DNA from: Methanospirillaceae archaeon
Lineage (GTDB): Archaea; Halobacteriota; Methanomicrobia; Methanomicrobiales; Methanospirillaceae
Reading direction: 5' to 3'
Length of the DNA: 35,787 bases
Assembly: GCA_016926505.1 (NCBI GenBank)
Contig: JAFGOM010000087.1
Coordinates: 1-35,787 of the forward strand
The notes beneath the pieces are model-generated. The model searched no databases and had not been told where the DNA came from. It was given only the letters and a program-made list of their open reading frames with translations. This document shows positions 26,529 to 33,695 of the stretch, one piece after another; the stretch's first letter is position 1, and each line of letters begins with the position of its first letter. The translations under genes and the position numbers were made by a program.

Positions 26529-27260
26529 ATGGCAGATAAAAAAGCACCAGCCAGTGGCTGGCCAATTGTCCAGGGTGACTTTCACACCGGTGATGCTAAC
26601 AGCCCTGTTGCCGTTGTAACGATGGGCTCCCACCTTGATGAGGAGGGGATCTGTTCTGCCGGAGCGGCAATCTGTGGTTCCTGCAAAACCGAGAACCTCG
26701 GACTTGAGAAGGTTATCGCAAACGTCATCTCCAACCCGAACATCAGGTTCGTGCTCACGGTCGGTACCGAAGTCAAAGGTCACCTCAGTGGTGAGAGCTT
26801 AATCGCACTCCATGCAAACGGGGTTGACGGAGGACGTATCGTCGGAACCAAAGGTGCCATTCCGTTCATCGAGAACCTTGATGACGCTGCTATCAAACGC
26901 TTCCAGGAACAGGTTGAGATCGTCAACATCATGGAGAGCGAAGATACCGGTGCTATCACGGCCAAGATTGCCGAGCTGAAAGGCCGTGATCCAGGGGCAT
27001 TCGAAGGAGATCCTTTTATCGTTGAGATCAAGGATGAAGGTGCCGGAGCCGCAGAGGCGGGTGGAGAGGTCAGACCGATGTCAGCAGAGGTTGCCCTCAT
27101 CACCGCACGGTTAAAGACCATCCAGATGATGGTGACCGATATCGGGTACCGTGACAAGTTCGCAGCCGGCGTATACGGTGGTAAAGTTGAAGGCCTGATG
27201 ATAGGACTCATGATATCGTTCCTCATCGTCGGATTGCTTCTGATGAAGGTACAGGGGTGA
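26529..27260 (+). CDS. mtrA: Tetrahydromethanopterin S-methyltransferase subunit A (corrinoid protein)
   Basis: MtrA carries the cobamide that accepts the methyl group from methyl-H4MPT and passes it to coenzyme M. The 243-aa protein has the cytoplasmic corrinoid domain (about 1-170), a linker and a C-terminal membrane helix (about 222-240). [10 protein letters not shown] places His85 at the position of the cobalt-binding histidine (His84 in Methanothermobacter). The segment before the helix ([22 protein letters not shown]) is the normal MtrA/MtrF-like tail. A second, nearly identical corrinoid domain is encoded two genes downstream, fused to MtrG. Confidence 0.96.
   Translation: MADKKAPASGWPIVQGDFHTGDANSPVAVVTMGSHLDEEGICSAGAAICGSCKTENLGLEKVIANVISNPNIRFVLTVGTEVKGHLSGESLIALHANGVDGGRIVGTKGAIPFIENLDDAAIKRFQEQVEIVNIMESEDTGAITAKIAELKGRDPGAFEGDPFIVEIKDEGAGAAEAGGEVRPMSAEVALITARLKTIQMMVTDIGYRDKFAAGVYGGKVEGLMIGLMISFLIVGLLLMKVQG
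26787..26830 (+). repeat. 44-nt identical block shared by both MtrA domains (copy 1)
   Basis: This stretch, coding for [15 protein letters not shown] just after the cobalt-ligand histidine, is identical base for base to 27743-27786, while neighbouring codons differ at third positions. That pattern suggests recent gene conversion between the two domains. Confidence 0.85.
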
Positions 27261-27267
27261 ATAATCA

Positions 27268-27483
27268 ATGGCAGATGATGATACAAATCAGCAGCAGGCC
27301 GGTCCGGTCCGCATGACCGCCATCATGGCTATGATGAATGACATCAGGTTCAAGGCACAGCTTATCGCACGAACAAACAAGCTGGAATCCGGTATCATGG
27401 GTTCAGGACTGATTGGGTTCATCGTGGGTCTGTTATTCTCTCTGATCCTCGTTGTTCCGGTTCTCTTCCTGGGAGGAGCATAA
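27268..27483 (+). CDS. mtrF: Tetrahydromethanopterin S-methyltransferase subunit F
   Basis: A 71-aa single-helix subunit. [30 protein letters not shown] matches MtrF and resembles the C-terminal part of MtrA; the membrane helix covers about residues 47-68. The start is 7 nt after mtrA; the stop is one base before the mtrA-mtrG fusion gene, whose ribosome site (GGGAGGA) lies inside the mtrF 3' end. Confidence 0.93.
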   Translation: MADDDTNQQQAGPVRMTAIMAMMNDIRFKAQLIARTNKLESGIMGSGLIGFIVGLLFSLILVVPVLFLGGA

Positions 27484-27484
27484 A

Positions 27485-28198
27485 ATGGCAGAAAAGAAAG
27501 ATCCGGCATCCGGATGGCCGATTGTCCAGGGTGATTTTCACACCGGAGACCCGAAGAGTTCTGTCGCAGTCGTCACCATGGGATCCCATCTTGATGAAGC
27601 AGGTATCTGTGCAGCAGGGGCTGCAATCTGTGGTTCCTGCAAGACCGAGAACCTTGGACTTGAGAAGGTCATTGCAAATGTTATCTCAAACCCGAACATC
27701 AGGTACGTTCTGACCGTTGGAACCGAGGTTAAGGGTCACTTAAGTGGTGAGAGCTTAATCGCACTCCATGCAAACGGGGTTGACGGCGGTCGTATCGTCG
27801 GGACAAAAGGTGCTATTCCGTTTATCGAGAACCTTTCAGCAGAGAACATCACGCGATTCCAGGATCAGGTTGAGATCGTCAACATCATGGAGAGTGAAGA
27901 TATCAGTGCGATCTCTGCAAAAATTGCTGAACTGAACGGAAAAGATACTGATGCGTTTGCAGAAGGCCCGATGGTTGTCGAGATCAAGGAAGAAGGAGGA
28001 GCAGGAGAAGCTCTTGCAGCAACTGCCAACCCGCAGTTCCTTGAGATTGAGGCTAAGCTGGACGCAATTGAGACAAAACTCGAGTTCGCTGATGCTGAGA
28101 TTGCACAGCGTGTCGGACGTAAAGTCGGACGTGACATCGGTATCCTCTATGGTATTGTTGCAGGTCTGATGGTTTACGTGATCATTACCGCATTATGA
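27485..28198 (+). CDS. mtrA-mtrG: MtrA-MtrG fusion: second corrinoid domain joined to methyltransferase subunit G
   Basis: A 237-aa protein occupying the usual mtrG position. Residues 1-117 match MtrA from 26529 with only about 8 substitutions, and His85 in [10 protein letters not shown] is kept, so cobamide binding is expected. After about residue 170 the sequence leaves MtrA: a Gly/Ala linker (171-182), then [21 protein letters not shown] (coiled-coil), [16 protein letters not shown] and a membrane helix (217-236), which is MtrG. No separate mtrG exists in the operon. The start ATG 27485 begins [18 protein letters not shown], parallel to mtrA; an ATG at 27452 lies inside mtrF and is rejected. 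The fusion is seen directly; methyl transfer by the second domain is inference. Confidence 0.92.
   Translation: MAEKKDPASGWPIVQGDFHTGDPKSSVAVVTMGSHLDEAGICAAGAAICGSCKTENLGLEKVIANVISNPNIRYVLTVGTEVKGHLSGESLIALHANGVDGGRIVGTKGAIPFIENLSAENITRFQDQVEIVNIMESEDISAISAKIAELNGKDTDAFAEGPMVVEIKEEGGAGEALAATANPQFLEIEAKLDAIETKLEFADAEIAQRVGRKVGRDIGILYGIVAGLMVYVIITAL
27743..27786 (+). repeat. 44-nt identical block shared by both MtrA domains (copy 2)
   Basis: Partner of 26787-26830. A second identical block of 29 nt is found at 26910-26938 and 27866-27894 (coding for [10 protein letters not shown]). Confidence 0.85.
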
Positions 28199-28258
28199 TG
28201 CCAGTTACCGAAGTTCTACTAAGGAATACATTGGGATTTATAAGCGAGGTGTTATCAG

Positions 28259-29281
28259 ATGTTTAGGTTTGAGAAAGAACAGACCGTTCTTGACTTTAAT
28301 GGCTATAAGATTGGTGGACAGCCGGGAGAGTACCCACGTGCTCTTGGTGCATCAATCTTTTATAACAAGCACGAGACTGTACTGAATGAGCACACAGGCG
28401 AGATTGACAAACCACGTGCAGAAGCACTCTGGAATCGTTGTCTTGAACTGTATGACGAGACAGGGCACTGGTATTTCTGCCAGATAATTGCAGAATACCC
28501 GGAGGCGTTTGAGAACTACTTTAACTGGTTTACCGAGATTGATGACCAGTTCCCATTCTTAATGGACTCATCAGCTCCGGAAACACTTGCCCATGCCTGT
28601 AAATACGTCACTGAGATCGGTATTGCCGATCGTGCTGTGTACAACTCTATCAACGGATCCATCGGACCCGAGAACATGGAAGCGCTCAAAAAGAGTGATG
28701 TCAACTCTGCAATCGTTCTTGCGTTTAACCCGGGTGACCCGAGCGTCCGTGGACGTGAGAAGGTGCTCACCGAGGGAGGCGTTGCAGGACAGGAAAAGTC
28801 CATGATAGGAATTGCAGAGGAATGTGGTATAACAAGACCTATTCTTGATACCGCAGCAACTCCGCTCGGGCTTGGATCCGGCGGTTCGTTCCGTGAGATC
28901 CTTGCCTGTAAGGCAATTCACGGGCTCCCGACCGGTGGTGCCTACCACAACATGACCGTCTCATGGACCTGGCTGAAACGCTGGAGAAAGGGAGGTCTCA
29001 TCGACCGGTACACCGATTCAGGTGTCCTTCTCGAACAGATGGCTCACCACCACTTTGGCGGCCTTGACGGTATCAGGCAGGCTGCATGGTCAGCACCTGA
29101 TGTCGGATGTAACATCATGGCAGCAACGCTTGGAGCTGACCTTATCATGTTTGGTCCTATTGAGAACTGTGAAGCAGCAGCAACCGCGATGGCGTTTACC
29201 GATATTGTCCTTGCCGAGACCTACCGTGAGCTTGGTGGCGACATAGCAATCGAGAAGCACCCGTTAAATCTGCTCTGCTAA
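28259..29281 (+). CDS. mtrH: Tetrahydromethanopterin S-methyltransferase subunit H
   Basis: Soluble subunit that transfers the methyl group from methyl-H4MPT to the Co(I) of MtrA. The 340-aa protein begins FRFEKEQTVLDFNGYKIGGQPGEYP and shows the TIM-barrel order typical of MtrH: FLMDSSAPETLAHAC, YNSINGSIGPEN, AIVLAFNPGDPSVRG, ILDTAATPLGLGSG and MAATLGADLIMFGPIENCE. ATG 28259 has GAGGTG at 28246-28251. It lies 60 nt after the fusion gene, the largest gap within the operon. A T-tract follows the stop. It may interact with both corrinoid domains. Confidence 0.97.
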   Translation: MFRFEKEQTVLDFNGYKIGGQPGEYPRALGASIFYNKHETVLNEHTGEIDKPRAEALWNRCLELYDETGHWYFCQIIAEYPEAFENYFNWFTEIDDQFPFLMDSSAPETLAHACKYVTEIGIADRAVYNSINGSIGPENMEALKKSDVNSAIVLAFNPGDPSVRGREKVLTEGGVAGQEKSMIGIAEECGITRPILDTAATPLGLGSGGSFREILACKAIHGLPTGGAYHNMTVSWTWLKRWRKGGLIDRYTDSGVLLEQMAHHHFGGLDGIRQAAWSAPDVGCNIMAATLGADLIMFGPIENCEAAATAMAFTDIVLAETYRELGGDIAIEKHPLNLLC

Positions 29282-29288
29282 ATTTTCC

Positions 29289-29341
29289 TTTTTTTCGCCT
29301 GATTCAATTGAATCCGGCCGCTGTATCGCCAGCCGGCTTTT
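29289..29341 (+). terminator. Terminator region after mtrH
   Basis: A run of seven T residues at 29289-29295 follows the mtrH stop closely. A second element, an imperfect hairpin at about 29313-29338 followed by TTTT, lies just downstream. Either could end the mtr transcript. Confidence 0.5.
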
Positions 29342-29502
29342 ACACAAAAAACCCGCTGTCTCTTTTCCATCCACCCGGGTTGTATCCGGACAGAACAAAT
29401 CTGCCGGATCGGGTATCATCACATCCCTGCGATCGCCGGGTATCAGTAATAGCAGGTACCGGATAATGACAAGACGAAACGACTATATTTTCCCGATACA
29501 CT

Positions 29503-29514
29503 GTATTATAAAAA
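29503..29514 (+). promoter_or_regulatory. Candidate TATA box for the radical SAM gene
   Basis: TATTATAAAAAC resembles an archaeal TATA box. A start point about 25 nt downstream would lie just before ATG 29553 and supports that start over the in-frame ATG at 29466. Confidence 0.4.
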
Positions 29515-29552
29515 CCGGAATCCATGGGACCGGTTACATTGACGGGATATAC

Positions 29553-30866
29553 ATGAAGGTCACGGTCTGTTCACCAGGTATCTACACCTATGGAGCAATG
29601 CTCATCGGAGGTATCATCAGAGACTTGGGCTATGATGTAACAATAGAGAGAGACCTTCATGCGATTGATGGTGATCTTCTCTTTCTCTCTCTTTACTCAA
29701 CCCAGCATCTGTTAAACCCGCTTATAAAAGAGGCAGTGAGAACCTGTAGGGCGAAGGGAACACGATGCTATATCGGGGGACCGGTCTCGGCATATCCTGA
29801 TATTGTCTTTGGCGAACTCAACCCTGATGCAGTGGTGATCGGTGAAGGAGAGCCGGCAATACCGGTCCTGTTAAAAACTGAAGATCCCTCACAGGCTCCC
29901 AACTGCATGTACCGCTCAGACGGGTCTCTTTTGTCTACAGAACGGGTACGGATGACAGAGATAGAACATCCCGTTCCCCTGATCCCTGATGACATCAGGA
30001 ACCAGAGTATCAGGGGGGCAAATGTCTATATCGAGACTCACCGGGGATGTTTCGGCAGGTGTGGATTCTGCCAGGTGCCCCTCTTTTTTGGCAGAAAGAT
30101 CCGGAGCCGTGATATTGAACCGATCCTGAACGAGGTGCGGGCTTTTAAAGAGAAGGGAGTGGAAAAAGTAGCCATCAGCGGGGGTACCGGATCCTTATAC
30201 AAGTCTCATGACAACACGCTTGATACCGGTGCTTTCCTCGAACTGCTGGAAGGATTATCAGGGATAATGGGCCCGAAAAATGTATCCTGTCCTGATATCA
30301 GGGTAGACTGTATTACTGATGAAGTCCTTGAGGCAATCCGTAACCATACGGTTGGCTGGATCTTTTTCGGGATTGAATCCGGGAGTCAGAAGATGCTTGA
30401 TAGTATCAGGAAAGGGATAATCATCGAGCAGGCAGAAGAAGCAATCGGGAGATGCCGCCAGTCTGGTGTTCATGCTGCCGGCAGCCTGATTTGCGGATAC
30501 CCGGGTGAGACAGAAGAAGACTTTCTCATGACAAAAGACTTTCTTTCGCGAAATGCACTGGAGGATGTCTTTATCAGCATTGCTGAACCAATCCCGCATA
30601 CCCCGCTTGGTACGATGGTTCTTGAGATAAACCGGGATGAGAACCCGGTGTATGCACCCCATAAGGGGGAATATGCATCCCTGCACCTGACAGAAGCAGA
30701 AGCCCGTGCGTTTGATCTCATGCTCCATGCAGACATGAGCAAACCGGTTCTGCGTCTCATAACTGACGATATCTTCTCATCCTATCTCAGTGAGGCAAAA
30801 CAGCAGGGAACTGATATCAGGGCTGCAACCGATCTGCTCTTCCGCTACCACGGGAGAGATGTGTGA
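29553..30866 (+). CDS. mgmA: B12-binding-type radical SAM protein, candidate McrA glutamine C-methyltransferase
   Basis: The 437-aa protein has an N-terminal Rossmann domain of the cobalamin-binding radical SAM type (YTYGAMLIGGIIRDLGYDV, YIGGPVSAYPDIVFGELN, VVIGEGEPAIPVLL), without the DxHxxG motif. The radical SAM core follows with CFGRCGFC (Cys166, Cys170, Cys173) and FFGIESGSQKMLDSIRKG. Enzymes of this type methylate unreactive carbons. MgmA, which methylates the alpha carbon of the active-site glutamine of McrA, is the best candidate because the gene lies next to mcr/mtr and the target Gln417 is present. This identity is inference. It lacks the cysteine-rich opening of Mmp10, the arginine methylase. 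Confidence 0.68.
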   Translation: MKVTVCSPGIYTYGAMLIGGIIRDLGYDVTIERDLHAIDGDLLFLSLYSTQHLLNPLIKEAVRTCRAKGTRCYIGGPVSAYPDIVFGELNPDAVVIGEGEPAIPVLLKTEDPSQAPNCMYRSDGSLLSTERVRMTEIEHPVPLIPDDIRNQSIRGANVYIETHRGCFGRCGFCQVPLFFGRKIRSRDIEPILNEVRAFKEKGVEKVAISGGTGSLYKSHDNTLDTGAFLELLEGLSGIMGPKNVSCPDIRVDCITDEVLEAIRNHTVGWIFFGIESGSQKMLDSIRKGIIIEQAEEAIGRCRQSGVHAAGSLICGYPGETEEDFLMTKDFLSRNALEDVFISIAEPIPHTPLGTMVLEINRDENPVYAPHKGEYASLHLTEAEARAFDLMLHADMSKPVLRLITDDIFSSYLSEAKQQGTDIRAATDLLFRYHGRDV

Positions 30867-30911
30867 GATAAAAAAAGTGAGCCCGAAAAATCAGACCCCA
30901 CCGCGATACCT

Positions 30912-31457
30912 TCATTTTCTGGCCCGGTCCCTTTGCCGAAGTTCTTTGGGAGTACTGTTCCATTCGCCGATATCAAGAAGGTGCTGATTATCAACCCATC
31001 CACTTCTCACTTCCTCGCGATGATCAAACTGCCGTACATACGGTTTGATATCCAGAAGCGGGGTCCCGTCCAGCACATCAACACCTGATACCGTAAGAAT
31101 GGTACCAGAAACCTCCAGCAATTCCATGATAGAAATTCCCATGGCATTCGGCCTGTTGAAATGACGTATGGCAAATATCCCACGCTCTTTTTCTCCGTCA
31201 AGAAAGGGTTTCTGCACCAGGTTTTTCCCGGTTGCATGATGAAAATAATAAATCGCATAGATATGGGAGAACGATTCTATATCGGCAAGTCCGGGTGCAA
31301 ATTCCTCGAACAATTCGATAAATCCTACCGATGGATTAAAAATCCCCTGGATAGGAGTATTTTCGTGTTCTGTATGTTCAGAGTGAATTATCCCGATAGG
31401 ATGAAAGATAATGGGTGCATCTTTCCATTGTTCTCTGTGTTTCCGTGTCAGGTTCAT
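30912..31457 (-). CDS. trmO: tRNA (N6-threonylcarbamoyladenosine-37) N6-methyltransferase
   Basis: TsaA/TrmO-family protein that methylates t6A37 in tRNA using SAM. The 181-aa sequence shows FHPIGIIHSEH near the start, LADIESFSHIYAIYYFHHATG, GIFAIRHFNRPNAMGIS (the RPN-x-GIS signature) and LDGTPLLDIKPYV, all typical of the beta-barrel family. It converges with the radical SAM gene, with only 45 bases between the stops. The ATG at 31457 is the only start consistent with the conserved opening. In archaea the substrate can also be other tRNA nucleotides, so the exact reaction is inferred. Confidence 0.88.
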   Translation of the reverse strand: MNLTRKHREQWKDAPIIFHPIGIIHSEHTEHENTPIQGIFNPSVGFIELFEEFAPGLADIESFSHIYAIYYFHHATGKNLVQKPFLDGEKERGIFAIRHFNRPNAMGISIMELLEVSGTILTVSGVDVLDGTPLLDIKPYVRQFDHREEVRSGWVDNQHLLDIGEWNSTPKELRQRDRARK

Positions 31458-31516
31458 AAAATTACTTCCGTGTTATGATTACTTTCCGTGAGTTTGGAGT
31501 GTATCGTATCTGTGTA

Positions 31517-32638
31517 TCATGCGTTGCCCGGGGCAGGGAGGTATCCATACCAGAATCCCTTACCATGTTCTCCCCCATCTTCTGTCTCCCCTCGTGGGAT
31601 GATATGCACTGCAGATTCCTTAAAGGTAGCATACACCGGGCAACCCGGGTATAATGCCAGTTCTTCACAACTCATCCGGGTAACCATGGCAATCATCCTG
31701 ATACCGGCATCCAGAGTAACCCGTATAAAAGGACCGGCAGATGTCAGGGAAAGAACGGTTCCCGGGAGCGTGTGCCGGGCACTTGAATGAAATGGTTCCT
31801 GTGAGATGATAATATCCTCAGATCGCAGTACGGCAACAACCGGACCGGTATATGGTGCGGTGATTTTAATAGAGAGGCCCCCAAGGTCCAGAACAGACCC
31901 TGAACCCTCCAAAGATGCGTCACCCTTAAAGATATTATCGGTCCCGCATATCTCTGCAACATACGGAGTACAGGGGTGTGCAAAGACATCCTCAGGCGTT
32001 CCTGTCTGAACTATCATACCATCCTGCATGATGGCAACCATATCTGCCAGTGCATAGACATCCTCGAAATGATGGGTAATATGGATAACAGGAATACCCA
32101 GATGCGTATGTATTTTCCGAATCTCCTGTCGTAACCGGTCCCGGGTCATGGAATCAAGAGCAGAGAGGGGTTCATCCAGCAACAGCAGACAGGGCTTCTG
32201 GATCAATGCCCGTGCCAGTGCTACCCGTTGTGCCTCGCCCCCGGAAAGAGTTGCGGGATTCCTGTCCATAAGATGACCGATACCAAGAATGGTTACAAGA
32301 TCATAAACAATTCTCCCGGTATCCCCTTCCATTTTCTTCCTGATCTTAAGACTGAAAAGGATATTCTCTAAAACATTCATATGGGAAAAGAGCATGATAT
32401 CCGGGTACATCATTGCAATGTGCCGATCTTTTGGCGAATCATGAGTAATATCCCTTTTATTCAGGATTATTCTCCCCTGTCTCGGTTCGTAAATACCGGC
32501 TATCATCTCAAGAAGTACGGTCTTTCCTGCCCCTGACGGCCCGATAATAACCCAGTATTCAGGTTTTTTCAGATGAAAGGAGAGAGACCTGATATGAAAA
32601 TCTCCGATCTCCAATGAGACGTTATCAATCAAAAGCAA
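31517..32638 (-). CDS. wtpC: Molybdate/tungstate ABC transporter ATP-binding protein
   Basis: Nucleotide-binding subunit of a WtpABC/ModABC importer, 373 aa. It has Walker A GPSGAGKT (33-40), signature LSGGE (131-135), Walker B LLLLDEP (151-157) and the switch His at 189, followed by a C-terminal TOBE-like regulatory part. The start is a TTG at 32638 supported by TGAGGTG at 32644-32650. Odd: the conserved Q-loop Gln is replaced by Pro79 (codon CCG at 32402-32404, one base from CAG). Given the broken partner genes upstream on the same strand, it may no longer be functional. Confidence 0.85.
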   Translation of the reverse strand: MLLIDNVSLEIGDFHIRSLSFHLKKPEYWVIIGPSGAGKTVLLEMIAGIYEPRQGRIILNKRDITHDSPKDRHIAMMYPDIMLFSHMNVLENILFSLKIRKKMEGDTGRIVYDLVTILGIGHLMDRNPATLSGGEAQRVALARALIQKPCLLLLDEPLSALDSMTRDRLRQEIRKIHTHLGIPVIHITHHFEDVYALADMVAIMQDGMIVQTGTPEDVFAHPCTPYVAEICGTDNIFKGDASLEGSGSVLDLGGLSIKITAPYTGPVVAVLRSEDIIISQEPFHSSARHTLPGTVLSLTSAGPFIRVTLDAGIRMIAMVTRMSCEELALYPGCPVYATFKESAVHIIPRGETEDGGEHGKGFWYGYLPAPGNA

Positions 32639-32883
32639 GGATTCACCTCACTTCCGGGAGAGAGACGTTCAAAGATACCGATCGTCACTGCAGAGATTCC
32701 GAGAAGAATACAGGATGCCGTTATCGCGTTATCGAGATCACCGGTTGCCATATTCAGGTAGAGGGCTATCGGCAGCGTCCCGGTATGCATCCGGGTTGCA
32801 CCGGCAAGCATGAGGACGGCACCGAATTCACCCATCGCCTTTGACCAGGTTATCACCATACCTGATATCAGACCAGGCCGGGA
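32629..32883 (-). pseudogene. wtpB: Molybdate/tungstate permease, C-terminal remnant
   Basis: Only the last 84 or so codons of the membrane permease remain. They read SRPGLISGMVITWSKAMGEFG, then the EAA-loop-like LAGATRMHTGTLPIALYLN and a final membrane helix (ASCILLGISAVTIGIF). Full permeases have about 240-270 aa with five or six helices, so the N-terminal two thirds is gone. It begins at the deletion junction inside the binding-protein gene, in another frame. The stop overlaps the wtpC start by 10 nt. Confidence 0.85.
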
Positions 32884-33326
32884 CGTATGAAATCCTTAAT
32901 ATCTGTGAGAGATAACGGATTTCCCTTCACAACAGCAACCATGGGAACATGGTATGCCAGATATTCCGGATCTCCCACGAGATCTTTTTCCTGTGCCTTC
33001 TTATAATCAGGAGTTCCTCCGGGAACAAAGATGTCTCCCTTGTGCGTGATCTCCATCTGGGTCAGAAGTGCTCCGGATCCCTGGAAATTGAATACGACGG
33101 GAATACCGGTAATATTGGTAAATGTATCGCCGATATCCTGCATGGGTTTCTTAAGACCCGCACCGCAATATATCATCAGAGCATCCTGATTTTCCGGTAA
33201 CGGATCCTCTATACCATCCATTACAGTTGCATCGATAGCAAGTGTTCCGGGTATGAAAAATAGTATGATACTACTACACACCAGGAACAGGAAACTCCAC
33301 CTTCTTCCCTTGTCAGGTCTTTTCAT
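32868..33326 (-). pseudogene. wtpA: Molybdate/tungstate-binding protein, truncated
   Basis: The N-terminal half of a periplasmic-type substrate-binding protein. It has a signal peptide (hydrophobic segment about 12-30 ending GTLAIDA), then MIYCGAGLKKPMQDIGDTF, IPVVFNFQGSGALLTQMEITHKGDIFVPGG and the start of the second lobe (HVPMVAVVKGNPLSLTDIKDFIRPGL). The protein stops after about 152 aa instead of about 250-350. The last residues come from permease sequence read out of frame. ATG 33326 is preferred to the adjacent GTG at 33329. With half of the binding cleft missing it should not bind oxyanion. Confidence 0.85.
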
Positions 33327-33695
33327 CACGATAAATTAAGATTAAATAGTAAATAAACTGGTATAAATAAATTATATTCATTAAATTATTATATAATATC
33401 GTAATTCTATCTCCTGTACCTTGTCAAAGGATAGTACCGTACAGACCTATGACAAAAGGAGAGAGGATGGAGCCTGAAACAGGATAACAGGAACCTGATG
33501 TTTGCTTTTGGGATTTTTTAAACCGGGCATTTTCAGATAAACGATTCATCTCACCGGATTCATGGATCCCCTGCATCCGTATATCCGGGTCATGTCACAT
33601 TTATGGATGCATCAGATTCTCATTATTTCTTCTGTTGTTTATTCCGGATATCCGTAATATTTATTACATTACGGATATCCTTAACTTAGAGGTAC
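33327..33695 (+). other. Divergent intergenic region between wtpA and the MarR-methyltransferase gene
   Basis: About 370 bases. The left part (33330-33410) is very A/T-rich and should contain the wtpA promoter. The right end holds the 13-bp inverted repeat just before the MarR-type gene. No gene was recognised in between. Confidence 0.6.
33646..33680 (+). promoter_or_regulatory. Perfect 13-bp inverted repeat, likely operator of the MarR-type gene
   Basis: GGATATCCGTAAT at 33646-33658 and its exact reverse complement ATTACGGATATCC at 33668-33680 are separated by 9 bases. The second arm ends 15 nt before the start codon at 33696. Each arm contains the palindrome GGATATCC. The position over the probable transcription start and the wHTH protein encoded next door suggest an autoregulatory operator. 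Confidence 0.7.

Noticed and set aside
29553-30866. Identification as Mmp10, the McrA arginine methylase
   Set aside because: The cysteine-rich N-terminal signature of Mmp10 is absent and the radical SAM motif lies after a B12-type Rossmann domain.
33350-33410. ModE-like operator upstream of wtpA
   Set aside because: The A/T-rich stretch has partial CGATATTATATA similarity only and no convincing inverted repeat.
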